Source of the DNA: Nephrocerus scutellatus
Taxonomy: Eukaryota; Arthropoda; Insecta; Diptera; Pipunculidae
Length of the DNA stretch: 64,000 nt
Assembly (NCBI GenBank): GCA_947095585.1
Contig: OX352765.1
Coordinates: 87,938,965 to 88,002,964 of the forward strand
Direction of reading: 5' to 3'
Position numbers and translations under genes: made by a program. How positions within the stretch are numbered: the stretch's first letter is position 1; each line of letters begins with the position of its first letter. Under the pieces are notes generated by a model that was given only the letters and a program-made list of their open reading frames with translations, had not been told where the DNA came from and did not search any database. Positions 22,960-34,889 of the stretch are shown here, piece by piece.

Positions 22960-24170
22960 GCAATTATCATACGAAAAGCTAAGAGGGATGTCGTCACTTA
23001 AAGTATGAATTGAACTAGAAGTAGCGGATAGGAGATCATTAATGAAAATGAGAAAAAGCGTCGGAGATAAAACAAAGCCTTGGGGAACACCGGCGTTTAT
23101 GCGGTGAACATTGGATTAAAAACCGTCCAATACGATCTTGATTGAATGATCAGAAATGTGGTTACTAGTCCGATCCAACAGGGCCTTATCAATTGTATAG
23201 GCATTCATTTTCGATAAAAGAGCTTGATACCAGACTCTGTCAAATGCCTAGAAAATTTCGACTGCAACAACTTTATTTTCATCAACTTTTTGTGAATAGA
23301 TTGGTTCTACTTTTCGGTGAGATATGCCATCAAATCACCTGTAGATCATTGTCGTCGTAAACCGTACTTCTGGCCACTAATGATTTCACGTGATTCAAAG
23401 TATTGTTGCATAAGATAACGATCGGATCAGTGTTTCCATGACTTTAGAACGCGCAAAGGGCCGGTACGAGTAAAGAGATGACGGTTCGAATTTTATGTGA
23501 ACAGGCTGAATAAAAGCTGTTTTTCAGTTCTTTTGGATGACTCCAGAAGTATAAAATAAATGGAAAAGCTTGCGCAGTGGCAATGCCAACCTTGAAGTAC
23601 ATATTTTCAAAACTTTAGCAGGAACACCATCAGGCCCAACAAATTAATAAATGTTGAGATCATTTAATACTCTAGTTACCTGATGAGTGCGAAAGTAGAT
23701 CAGTTCCATATGTGATTCGACACTTGCAAGTACAGGCGGTAACAACGCGCTATCTGGTAGCATGGAGCTAGCTGGGAAAAATGAAACAAACAGATGGGTT
23801 TGTCTATAGATCTGATATTTGGAATATGTCATTGTGAATGAGCGTTGGAATTTAAGACGAGGCAGTATTTTTAATTCTTTTAACGAATGGCCAAAAGTTC
23901 GTAGTTCCTTTGGGACATTGAAGTATTTTTTGTCTCAGTTTCTAGTCGAATTTGGCTCTTCTAAGTTTGACAAAGTGATCATTCCTGATTTGTAAAAATT
24001 TGGTTTGGTTTTCCACAGTGTGGTTTATATTACCGAAAGTATACCCAGTTCCAAGGTTCATAGGTTCCTAGAAGCCTCTTTGCAGCTTAAATCATACCAA
24101 GCATTTTCCTTCGGTTTGATACACTGATACACTAGGAAGAAATAAATTATCTCATAACCTCCTGAATTAT
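22960..24170 (-). pseudogene. LINE-H RT remnant, second large copy
   Basis: Colinear with the copy at 170-1212 and extending further upstream. Minus-strand text includes INDLLSATSSS followed by LSDD at the catalytic box (about 23010; Tyr and Ala lost), block B text near 23090, and a PDGVPA-type motif at about 23630. Upstream linker text (KSQIRLETET, about 23950) and YDLSCKEASRN (about 24085) belong to the region between endonuclease and RT. Several stops. Confidence 0.78.
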
Positions 24171-24535
24171 GTTTGTGATCATATCAGAAATTGCATCCAT
24201 ACAACAATTGACATTAAGTGGCAAGATGATATTCATAAAGAAATGCTTGAGGCCATCTCAGTCGTCTTTCTCATGTATCCATTCACAAGCTTTTTAAATC
24301 AGGAAATATCTCAACAACCCTTCATTAAGACCTGAATGCCGAAGCCAACTATAATTGACCTGAGATAGGTGACGAGGGATTGCACTTCTTCGAATTCGTT
24401 CTCCACTATCCTAATTGAGGGATGAATGTTGGATGTTATGTTCGCAGACGTGGCTAGCTTTTTTTTTGCTACCATTTATGTGTAGCTAAATATTTCGATA
24501 CATTTTGTCGATCGGTCGGAGAAAAGGCTCTTGTT

Positions 24536-24592
24536 CTTAGGCCTTATTATTTTTGAGCCGGTTTATTGCTCTACTAACGTTTATGTATGGTT
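24536..24592 (-). pseudogene. Small LINE-A fragment
   Basis: AGGCCTTATTATTTTTGAGC and following bases match 3548-3600 (LINE-A block NNKATG...). It is too short to show more than family membership. The rest of 24170-25075 has no recognisable feature. Confidence 0.5.
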
Positions 24593-25075
24593 ATGACGGG
24601 CTCTGTTGACTCGAGCCCGATTCGCATCTTGGTGATGCAATCCGAGATCGGAGTATTCCTGGTTGAAGTTGGAATATACCGATGTACGTTTAAGTTAACT
24701 TCACACGCGAAGGGTATATAGACGGATATTTATAGCTTGAAAGCCGATTACGGCGGGTTTCATTCTTTTGCTTACTTGAAAGCCTAACCGGCGCAGATGA
24801 TGTCTTACATGATAGATGTCATATTATGTTTTTTCTTAGACATTTCCCGTCAATTCTTTATCTTTTCGATACTACAACTAGCCGCGGAAGATCGTTAATT
24901 CTGATATATACTGTACGAGTTCCTGAAACTTAGAGAAGTCATTGAAAACCTGACCAGATATGAAGATTATCGTTGATCAATTGAAATATTTGGCGCGAAA
25001 TACCGGTGCGGTCCAAGGCCTAGCTTTGCGCGACCATTTGTGTTGTGCATGCTATATTTTTGCACCTAAAGTTTA

Positions 25076-25235
25076 ATGCTGTATCCGAAAGGCGAATTTC
25101 AGACAATTATTAATCTCTGTCATCTTTAAGACATTCGCAAGAGATGGGACGTGAAAAAGATTTTTGGTGTTTCTGGGATTTGAACCTTGAACCTCCTGGT
25201 CAGAAGTTTAACACACTAACCAGTAGTGCCACGGC
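25076..25235 (-). mobile_element. tRNA-derived SINE, copy 1
   Basis: The minus strand starts GCCGTGGCACTACTGGTTAG. It has an A-box-like TGGTTAGTGTG and a B box GGTTCAAATCC (25186-25176), then CCCAGAAACACCAAAAA and a non-tRNA body containing TTTTTCACG and GCGAATGTCTTAAAG. The head and the first body bases match 54066-53930. Internal pol III boxes plus an unrelated body make this a SINE rather than a tRNA gene. No clear tail or target duplication. Confidence 0.72.
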
Positions 25236-25239
25236 TTTC

Positions 25240-26780
25240 AAAAGAACTAGATACATATTTTCTTTTCTTAAATGCAACTCACATTGAGTGACTCCGTGTC
25301 GTAATGAAACTTAAGCATATTTTCTAAATTCGAATCACTTTACTGTAGTAGGCAACATACGAGTACCTTACGAAAATTCAAAAATTCTTACCTTAATATT
25401 TCAAACTAAGCACAATGAGTTGTTATTTGTGTAGAACGCCTTAAGACGATCCTCTCAAACACTGCCTTCAGTTGATATGATTACTCGTACACAGCAGAGT
25501 CAATGTTTCTTTTAGATTATCTGAAACGAATGTAAGTTTGGAATAATCAATAATTAATTTGAAATGGCACAAATGTACCCAGCTTATCCTGAAATACTTG
25601 AGCTCATTTTTAATCGAAATGCATTTCACCTGAAGTTTTTGTTGGCAAACACAAAACCAATTCATCACCTTTCGTTCGGGCCAATAAAACCGCAATCAAC
25701 CCAACTACCCAGGAAAAAAAAGAAGCAGGACACATACAAACAAACGGATCCACATATACCAAACAACATTCAACTCCCATGCGGATTTATCCTTTTTCTA
25801 CACTTTCGGAATATTTCAATTTTTCATGGAGCACTCTCACGATAAAACGATTAGATGATGTCGTCGTCCCCTTCGTTGTCGTCCTTCGTTGTCATAAAAT
25901 AAATGCCAGTTTTACTGGACGGTACGACCTATTAGTCTATAAGTGGGTAGTTGTCGTGCACATAAATTTGGCTATGCATTTTTTATATTTGAGATACGTG
26001 ACAAAAAAAAATTGGAAATTCAAGAGAAGAGAAAAAAAAACAACAGAAACGGACGGTACAGTTTTAGAGTATCTGGTTGTTTGAATTTCCTTAGAGCAAT
26101 TCCTCTTTTGGTTTGTGTCTTGGCTTCTGTTTTTGGTTAATGTAAATCCATAAATTCCTAAAAAATTCCGCAGAAGCTTGCTTGGATCTTAAGTTCACTG
26201 AGTTCGCTTGAGCTGGTGGTTAAAGGAAAAACAAGGAAGATTATATTTGACGAACCTTTTTCTACTCGTCTGAAACCCTAGGAAAGTTTATAAAACTTTT
26301 AACTTAAAAGCTATGGCTGTTTTTATGAAAAGCAAACTTTCGTGAATTCAATGCTGCTGCAAACGAATCAATTGAGTGTATAAAAATTCATAAATTAACT
26401 GGCGCCATGGTGTGCTAACAGGTCCTGTGTAATAAACCGCCTTCATTGACGGTAAAAAAGTGTTGTTTGAGAGCTTTCAGACGGTTTGTTAATAAAGCTT
26501 GAATGTGCAGTTACTTGGTGTTGTACCAAATAGTATGGTACAAATTTTAAATTCTTACCTTTACGTTTTAGCTTTGCCATGAAAAAGCTTTAAAGCAGGA
26601 AAGTTTTGTAATAGAACCAACCATCTGCTAAAGGGTGGGCAATTTAAGAGTTTGTTTTTAAAAATGCCATAAAATGAGTAGACATCAATATTGTTTTGGA
26701 AAGTTTTTTATTGTGAAGGTTTGAGTCTCCGATTTAGGAATAAAAAACAGTTTCGTTCATGTGCCTTCCTGCTGCTGACC
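25240..26780. other. Interval with no supported gene
   Basis: AT-rich, with ORFs up to 101 codons that overlap one another in different frames and lack domains. Confidence 0.45.
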
Positions 26781-26914
26781 ATGATGATGATGTAAAAAAA
26801 ACGGGTATCTACAAATAGAACTGCGACCTATGAGGATATATTGCGCTCCCCCTAACTAGAGCTATGGAGACAGTGCACGCCCGTCTCTATAGCATCCTCA
26901 CCATACCAATGGAT
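26781..26914 (-). mobile_element. LINE-D 3' end fragment
   Basis: Matches 27118-27260, the 3' untranslated end of the LINE-D copy next to it: GGAGACAGTGCACGCCCGTC here, with T for C at one site in the other, then a CATCATCAT tail on the minus strand. It is a second, severely 5'-truncated insertion or a duplication of the same end. Confidence 0.8.
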
Positions 26915-27117
26915 CGTTTTTCGTTTTTAAGAGCTTTGTTGGGCAGATATTTCAAAAAAAGAAAAAATGTCTGAGTGTACAGCGAAAAAATACTTCCTCA
27001 AAATTTCTACGTGATACGAGAAGCTCATTCTAGAATCAATTGTAAGCCCCATAGGTATTCACTGTCTCAATTAAAAAACCCATATCACTGCAACTTGTAC
27101 TATCACAAAAAAAAAAG

Positions 27118-29015
27118 GTTGATGATGGTGATGATGATGAAAAAAGCGTATCTACCAATAGCACTGCTACCCATAAGAATCTATTGCGCTCTCCCTAACT
27201 AGTGCTATGGAGACAGTGCATGCCCGTCAATATAGCACCCCCTCCATACCAATGGCTCTTATGAACCTAATGATAGGGTGTGGGTTCAATGAATGCCGTG
27301 TACACACTGAGATCGCGTGAGTTCCCAAGTGGTCTCTCCTCTGTCTGATCGTTTTTCCGCATTCATTGAGAAGGTGCCACTTCCCCACAAAGCCTGCAGC
27401 TGTCATCCTCTTCTTGTTTTATTTTCATTAGGTGCCACTTTAGTATACAATGTCCTGTTAGGAAACCAGAAATGATTCTTACATTACTTCTAGTAAGTCC
27501 CAATATCGAGAGAGACCTCTTTGGGTCATAGTTCCCCATCATTTCCTTTGCTTGTCGAAGACCTGGAAGATTTTCCCATCTTACAGAAGCAGTTGCTTGA
27601 CATATTCTGCGTCTCTCCACTAGCATTATGCGGTACCCTATGCCACAGAATGGTTCTGGCCCTACAAGCCGAGTTTCTGCACTTTTGTTAGCGAGCATGT
27701 CCGCTGCTTTATTGCCTTCTATGCCAGTGTGTCCTGGAACCCAGTACAAAGGTACCTTGTTTACTTCGCCAAGTCTGTTTAGCATCGCCTTACACTCCTC
27801 CACCCGTCTTAACTTGATGTGGAATGCATCTAGGGCTTTTAGGCTATCTGTCCCGCCTCACGTAGTTTCTCTCCAGATTAAAGTGAGCACATCTTTTGAT
27901 GGCATGTTCTTCTGCCTGGAATATGCTCCGGTACTGCCCCATTGCTTCAGAGTATTTGCTTCTAGGTCCATGGACTCCCGCACCCATGCCTTCTGCTTTC
28001 TTTGATCTATCCGTATACCACTTTATGGCTCCCGGATGTATCTGGTATAAGTTTCAGATCTGAATTCCTTCTTGGTGTCATTAGTGTAAATTTGAGCGCT
28101 CTGTCATCACTGGTATGACAGCAATGACAGTCTAAAATTTGTAACACTTCATGTCAATCACCCTACACAAACACAGGCCAGCAGCTGCACTTTTTCCAAT
28201 TCCCTTCTCGTGGTTTACATCCAGTGCATTATCCTGATACTAACTCCCCAGGATTTTCCTGGCGCTCTTCTGCACACCACAGGTGCTCTTTTTTCCGCGC
28301 AGCCAGTTGGCAATCTACTATCGAATATCATCGCCAGGTATTAAACCTTTTTGCTGATAGTAATCTCTTCTCCATTGAGGGTAACCGGGTGTCCTTCTAT
28401 TGGTAAAGAGTACTAGTGTGGTTTGGTTTGGGTTCACCCTAAATCCCACTTCTAGGCACCATCTGCTGGTGATGGTTAACCCATTTTGGATTTAACTACA
28501 GGGCAGTTCCTTTCTGCCATGATGACTATATCGTCCGCTTAGCCTTTGGCATAAGTTTCTGCCTCTGCTGGTTGCTGAAGTAGTTCATCTACGAGGATGC
28601 TCCACAAAAGGAGGGACAGTACCACTCCTTGTGGACATCCTCTTTTTGTGTGGTCAACATAATGGTTTCATCGCCGATTATGGTTTCCGTTGTTCTGGTA
28701 CTCAGCATCTCGCACATCCACTTAGTGACTGTGCTGTTTACCTTATATCTCTCCAGAGCAATTCCAATCAATCACCTCATTAGATGCGTTGTCGAATGCT
28801 CCTTCGATATCTAGGAAAGCGCTTATCGCGATTGCTTTACTAGCAAGGGACCCCTCTATACATTTCGTCAGCTCCCACAGTGCGGTCTCCGTAGATATTT
28901 CCGCTCTGTGAGCATGTTGACTGGAGTGTTGTGGTTCTCTTATTAGTACTTCCGACCTTATATAATTATCGATAAGCTTTTCGAACGAAGTTAGGCTCTC
29001 GCACATTTCTATTCA
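27118..29015 (-). pseudogene. LINE-D RT-RNase H element with 3' UTR
   Basis: Minus strand. RT starts near 29006 with LTSFEKLIDNYIRSEVLIREPQ-type text, then ALWELTKCIEGSL and AISAFLDIEGAFDNAS (block A, about 28790). The catalytic box near 28540 keeps only ADDIVI, with a stop beside it. RNase H is partly preserved in a 146-residue ORF (27803-27363): VPLYWVPGHTGIEGNKAADM, then SILGLTRSNVRIISGFLTGHC and a CRLC finger. The 3' UTR runs to a CATCATCACCATCAT tail at 27118-27142. RNase H places it in the I/LOA/R1 group. Upstream endonuclease is absent. Confidence 0.87.
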
Positions 29016-30985
29016 GTGAGTGGACACCATTTCCATGTGTCCATTTTCACCACCAAATTTATGTGTCCATTCGATGTTGTGAAATTGACTCACAAAATTA
29101 GGTCCTTCTTCGTAAGTCCTTTTGAATTAGATTATGAACTGGAGTGAAGTGGTAAGGGTGCATCCGTTCCACGTGTAATTTTGTTGCACTGTTGCTGTAG
29201 GAACACTGAGACGTCATGCGTGAGGAAGGTGATAGGCTATATTACACCAGTACACCAATTTACATATCATTCCCATTTGGTTTTTGTGAAATTTGCAATC
29301 AATATTGGCATGTGGAAGGTGTTAGTACAGATAACTTAATATACAGATGTCTCATGTCCATGATCTCATTTGAGATAAATTGAATTATATTAGATCGGGC
29401 ACGTTGGTCCAGTCGACTGGTTATGTTGTTGTAGGTGTTTTTTAACTGGCCCAAGCTAGTTGAGCTTCGAGGGGGTCTTGGACTTATTTTTGGGCGAAGT
29501 CGACATTGATATTAGTGTCGAGTCCATAGTTTTCGTGGTCGCTGAGATGATTAACGTTAGTAAGACATTGGTATGGTGTTGTTGTTCTTTTTTGTTAATT
29601 GTTCCACGCTTCAAGGGATATTTATGTCTACCTACCTTTGTGCTCTGTATTATTTAGGAAAAACTTAAAGTCGCATTCCTTTTAATATCTACTTACAAAA
29701 ACCTTAATAGAATACAGCCATTTTTGGCAAACTGTAGCCACAAAAAATCAGTTCATTACCATTCCCAGTTTACCTGTGTAGTGAAATCCGTTCACAATAA
29801 CAGTACTGTGGATTTATAGAACTTTTAAGTTCGAAATTTTCTATGCTTTCTCGAAAGCTCACAGGATAAAATTTAGCTTACAGTTCCCACTATTGTTACA
29901 TAAAGTTATCCTTTTATTTAAAAGTTTTTCAGGATATTATAATTGTAGTGAAATCCTATTCCAGTTGCTGTGATGTAAGCTTTTTTTCATAGAATTAGCT
30001 TTCTTATAATATGAATGTAATTTCCGGGAAATTTTTTTGTGCACTCTGAAAAGTTGACAACGCAAATGTTAACAGCTAGTGCCAACAACATTTCAGTTAT
30101 TGTTTTCATTTAAAGCATTTCAGGATATTCACAATTTCGATTTAGCAAAAGTTCTCGTTGCTACCTTTTTGTTGGCTTTAGTGGAATTAAAAGTTTTCTA
30201 TGTTTTTGGAACTTCATGAGGAATATTATTGGATTTTTCCTCGAACAAACAAAGCTTAAACGTTCAGCTTTTTATGTAGCGCAGATAGTTTAACCAACAA
30301 AAACGTCTTCAGGACAAAAAGTTATTGCTTTCGGAAGGCGCTTGATTTCTGGAAAGTTCTCAAAATCATGAACGAATGTCCGAAAAAAAATAAAAGCGTT
30401 TGAGGATGTCGGGTTGTTGTATTAAATAAACTTTACTCATTGGAAACTGCACTTGCACAGTGGGTCACTTGTGATTATATCGTTGTACGACAAGTTCCTG
30501 TTCAGGTCGGAGTATATTTCTTCTAATGCGGAGATCTTTACTAAGCTTACTTTAACTTATCCAACCATTCAATCAATATAATCGAGTCGGTTGGCTTCGG
30601 ATGACAAGCAATTTTTTTGTTTACGAGAAAAATTTTACCCTTTAACTACGTACAAGCCGACAATAATCACACAAAAAAATGGATTTTTTTTATTAATCAT
30701 GTGGAAGTTGGTTAAAAAGGACCTCAAATTGGTCGAAAATACAGACATCACTAGAAAATATCGCTAAGCGTTTAGTAATAAAAATTAGTTCTAAAGATTC
30801 TCCATCGCTGGCACTACCATTTCCATCTATCTTCTTCCTCTGGATTCTTGCCGAGTAATATTGCCTTTCATACCGATACCCAAAGCAATAACGTCCCTTC
30901 TAACCAAGGTAAAAAAATAGCTTATGAAATTCTACGATCACGATAACTTCTTAATAATTAGCATTATGGTTTCCGTGGTAATCTG
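29016..30985. other. Interval with no supported gene
   Basis: AT-rich unique-looking sequence. One piece at about 30705-30750 (GAAGTTGGTTAAAAAGGACC) matches a stretch of the 150-bp satellite unit at 62.7-63.3 kb, a single dispersed monomer fragment. Confidence 0.45.
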
Positions 30986-30988
30986 GTG

Positions 30989-31110
30989 AGACATACAGAC
31001 ATACAGACATACAGACACACAGACTGACAGACATACATACATACAGACATATAGACAAATAGACATACAGACGAACAGACAAACAGACATACACACATAC
31101 AGACAAACAA
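30989..31110. repeat. ACAG/ACAT interspersed microsatellite
   Basis: About 120 bp of AGACATAC, AGACAAAC and similar 4- and 8-bp units. The complementary strand yields cysteine/valine-rich ORFs (VCMSVCL-type) that are repeat artefacts. Confidence 0.9.
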
Positions 31111-31185
31111 AAATGCTTGCAATCAAAATGCATCCGTATAGACATCGCATCTTCGTCTCAATACTTTAGTGCTCACGCAGTGTCT

Positions 31186-32615
31186 TGGTTAGGTTAGGTT
31201 AAGGTGGCTGTCAGTAAAACCTACACACTTAGACCAGCAATTGTCCATTGTGATACTGGCGGGATCAGGAAAGTTTCCATTCACCTACTCGTGTAACCAC
31301 TTAGAGCTTCGTATGAAGCGAAGGAGACTGCTGATATCAGTGTTGATATGATCATTAGTATCGTTGTAGAAGAAAGCTTCCATATGGAGTTTACGTTTCT
31401 TGGAAAGGGCTGGACAAGTACAGAGAAGATGAACGATGGCCTTCTCCTCCTTCTCATCTATGCAGCTTCTGCAGAAGTCATTCGAGAAGACTCCGAGTCA
31501 TGCTTGCCTATAAGGCAGTGTAGCGTAATGACACCTAAAGTAACACCGACTTGGAGTATTTGGGATCTAGCTTGGACCAGATCTTCTTTGTTGCTGTACC
31601 GTTTGACCACCTTCGATTAATTTTGTCAGTAGCATCCCGCTTTAACATGAGTTTGCATGTAGCGATTGATATACATAGAGAACCATATTTTTGTAAGATG
31701 GGTAGTTCCTTGTTTGCCGAGTTCGTTAGCCATACAGTTTCCCGGAATGTCTCTATGCCCCAGCACCCAAGGGTTAGGTTGAATTTGTAGAGACTGATTC
31801 CAGGGATTTCCGAGAATATATGGATATCCTTAGCCGAAATGACGTTATTCTTCAGCGAAGATAAGGCTTCATTGATCGCCATAATCTCAGCCTGGAAAAC
31901 ACTATAGTAATTAGGAAGACGGTTTTAGTTATTTTTGAGAAAACACTTCCACCAACTCCGTCATCAGTTTTAGACCCGTCTATGTAAAAATGAATGTGTT
32001 CATCTTCCACGTACGCGCCTTCCTCGCAGAATGATCTGGAGGGGAAGGTGAGCTGGAAGTTTTTATTGAAATAGAGCTGTGGAGTGCTGTATTCTATGTT
32101 TTCTGGCATCCTGACTAAATTCAGGATAGAGGAGTGGTCGATTTCATTTCTAGTCCAATGGGAGATAGCCTTGAGGCGAACAGCCGAGCTAGCAGCTACT
32201 TGCCTGCTGAGGTGTAAGATCGAACAGATTGTCCAGTGCGGCGGTGGGCGGTGGTTGTACAAAGTGCTCCGCTCTTACATAAACTAGCTAGATGTTTGGA
32301 CTTTGCTTAATTTATCTAGATTTACTTTCTTATCTAATGCAGTCAACAAAACAGTCACACCGTATATAAGTGTAGTTCTTACTACCGCTGTATATAGCCA
32401 ATGACGGGGTTGAAGACCCCATCTGCCACCAATAGCCTTTTTGTATGACAAGAGTGCCACTGTGCCTTTTGAACTCTTTCTGTTATATTAGGTTTCCAGC
32501 TTAGCTTTCTGTCCAAAATAAGACCCAAATACTTAGCTTTATCGGAGAATGTATGACCTTTACCTTTAATAAAAGTAGGGTCAACATGTGCGATTTTGTA
32601 TTTCCTAGCAAAGGT
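31186..32615 (-). pseudogene. LINE-C 3' part: thumb, RNase H and true 3' end
   Basis: Minus strand. RT thumb text lies at 32600-32300, with the THWLYTAVV-type block visible near 32400. The RNase H region follows: HWTRNEIDHSSILNLVRMPENIEY, then FYIDGSKTDDGVGG (about 31990-31950) and, after a frameshift, DIHIFSEIPGISLY and ILQKYGSLCISIATCKLMLK. The cysteine-rich tail lies at 31500-31430. The 3' UTR ends in CACCTTAACCTAACCTAACC (31205-31186), the only complete LINE-C end in the window, with a pentanucleotide AACCT tail. Inactive. Confidence 0.88.
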
Positions 32616-34889
32616 ATACGTGTCTTGGTATGATTGTTAAAAATTTTGTATGGGAGCTCCCGGGGGCCGATCACTACCAAATTTAAAAAAAAAGAGTTAT
32701 CAACTGAAATTTTGTGAAAAATTGATCGCAACGAAGTTTATATAGAGACGCAATGCGGAGTTTATATAGAGAATTTAAAAAAATAAATCAATAAAGCTGC
32801 GATATATGGTATTCAGTATTCACGAAGAGCTTCTCAGATTTTTATTATTTTTTTACACATCGGCATTTCCTTGCGTACCTGGTAATGAGGCGCTTACATA
32901 AGAATTATTGAAGTGTAGGTATACAGTAATATATTATCCAAAGTTTTTAGAAAGTGTAAGGACCAAACCATCCAATTCAGTTTACTTTAGTGACACGTAA
33001 ATACTAAATACACAAAAAAATAATAAAAATGTCATGTGCTGCATAGAGGAAAGCTGTCAGAGGAATTCGAGATCCTAAGTGGGGTACGACAAGGTTGCAT
33101 TCTATTGCCGATACTTTTTTTTTTGTGAATATAAAGAAATGTCATTTGAGGTCGTTGTAAATTTTTATGAGTTCTTGGCACTGTTATTTTTATAAGTAAT
33201 TTGCCTCTACATTGGTTTCTATTTCGAGCTGATTTCTTTCAGATTGGTATCCAATAATGGGCATTTGGCAAAGCATTGGTTCGCTGTCGTATACCACAAA
33301 GTTCATTAAAACCTACCCAATTTTGCATGATGATACCTTGATGTGTAAGTCGCATTAGTGCTCGTAGATCTCGTCATTAAGAATTATACGGAATCGTATA
33401 CTTTAAAGGATCATGCAATGTATTAGCGTATGGGCATATCTCTATTTAAATATATTTCCAACCTCTTTGTCAATTTCTCGCTCAAAAGAGAATGCTTTTG
33501 ACCATATTTATCATCATGGTAACTAAGCAAAAAAATTCTATCAAAGAGGAAGTTGACAGAAAAAAATTGTCCACTTTTCCCGCACAAATACCAAACAGCG
33601 AAATTATAGAAAGTTCTAAAAAAAAACATTTTTATCGCACAATAGAAATATTTCGAATAAACTATGCACAGTGGGAGAAGACCTTTGATTTTGGATGATA
33701 TAAAAAATTCTTTATAGAAATTCATAAAAAAACAGTTCAAAGGAAATTTTGTCAGCAACAACAAAATATAAAATGGTCGATTTAGTAGACAACCACCACC
33801 CACTACACCACCATCTCATGTTCCGTTCTATTTACAATAGCGCCGTCGCATCGCAACCTGTTGACACACATTCCGGAATTAATTTCTGTTTGTCGATGAA
33901 CGATGCATGTGTCCTATGTACAAGGACCAAGTATCTACATAAAGTTGGAGAGGAAAAGCAGGGTGGTCGTCGTGTGGCAAAGGACAAACGACAATAATAG
34001 ACGATAACTGCTTTTCCAGCAATGTTTCCCCAACTGGAAATTGCGATGAATTGCACCCTTGCACAACATGCATTCATCGAAATGTCAGGCGCACATTGTC
34101 ACAGGGTGACTTTCCAGAATTTCCACTACACTTAAAGCAACAAAACTAAAGATGCACGAAAAAAAATCTGCCATCCGAATTTGGATAGTTGCCAAACCGC
34201 GCCCTATACTCACAAAGCACACACACACACACACACTCAATGCAAACCCTGGCCTATAGCTAGGCCAGAATATACTTGCGCCAGTCTTTTGAGGTTAAAA
34301 GCGCCTTGCACCTTATCCTTATTCGATGATGCAATCCAAGTTGGAGAAAATTCAGGATGCTGCCTTTTTTTTTTGTTGCTCGTGTTTGGTAAATTGGAAC
34401 CTCCATTCTATGCATTGGTTGTTGTTATCGTAGGCTTCCTTTATCTATATTATAGTTAGGGTACACATGTTTTACCAACAAAAACACGACAAAGAAGTGT
34501 ACGTGCACTTCAACGACAACTACGACGAATAGCGAATTGCTCGTAAGTGATTTCTTTGTCAGAATACTTTTAGCTTCCTTTTCACGGCGCTGTACAGAGA
34601 GGGGGAAAGGAAGAAGGTTCTTTTTTTGTTCGGAAATTTAAAATTTTCCCAATGATTTTTTTAGTTTATGTAAGAAAAGTATAAAAAGAAATTGAATAGA
34701 AGGTTCTTGCCTCTAACAAAAAATTATGAGTTTTCGTGATTTTTAAAAGGAAGGTTTTTTAGTTTGAAAGTTTGCCAGAAAATAGGTTTTCTGATTGATA
34801 TTGCATTGAATTTTGATGTTTTAATTTTTAGTATTTATTATTCTTATCTTTGGATGTAAAACACTACCGTGCAAATAACTGTATATGCA
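32616..34889. other. Interval with no supported gene apart from one LINE-B fragment
   Basis: The longest ORF (minus, 33803-33423, 126 codons) is Phe/Leu/Tyr-rich in a very AT-rich stretch with no domain. 34217-34237 is a short CA microsatellite. The LINE-B scrap at 33028-33122 is listed separately. Confidence 0.45.
33028..33122 (+). pseudogene. Small LINE-B RT fragment
   Basis: The plus strand reads CHVLHRGKLSEEFEILSGVRQGCIL (split here as HRGKLSEEFEIL and GVRQGCIL), the block around RT motif B. It closely matches 39705-39780 and the minus strand near 58930-58840. Confidence 0.8.

Noticed and set aside
25076..25235. Functional tRNA gene
   Set aside because: A and B boxes are present, but the acceptor stem does not close and the B box is followed by a repeated non-tRNA body, so it is a SINE.
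30938..31150. Cysteine/valine-rich minus-strand ORFs
   Set aside because: Direct translation of the ACAG/ACAT microsatellite in two frames.
31186..31205. Interstitial telomere repeat
   Set aside because: The AACCT units are only two to three long and sit exactly at the 3' end of LINE-C, so they are its tail.
33423..33803. 126-codon hydrophobic ORF that could be taken for a membrane protein
   Set aside because: Hydrophobicity follows from T-rich codons; no repeat, motif or conserved start, and the opposite strand is equally open in part.
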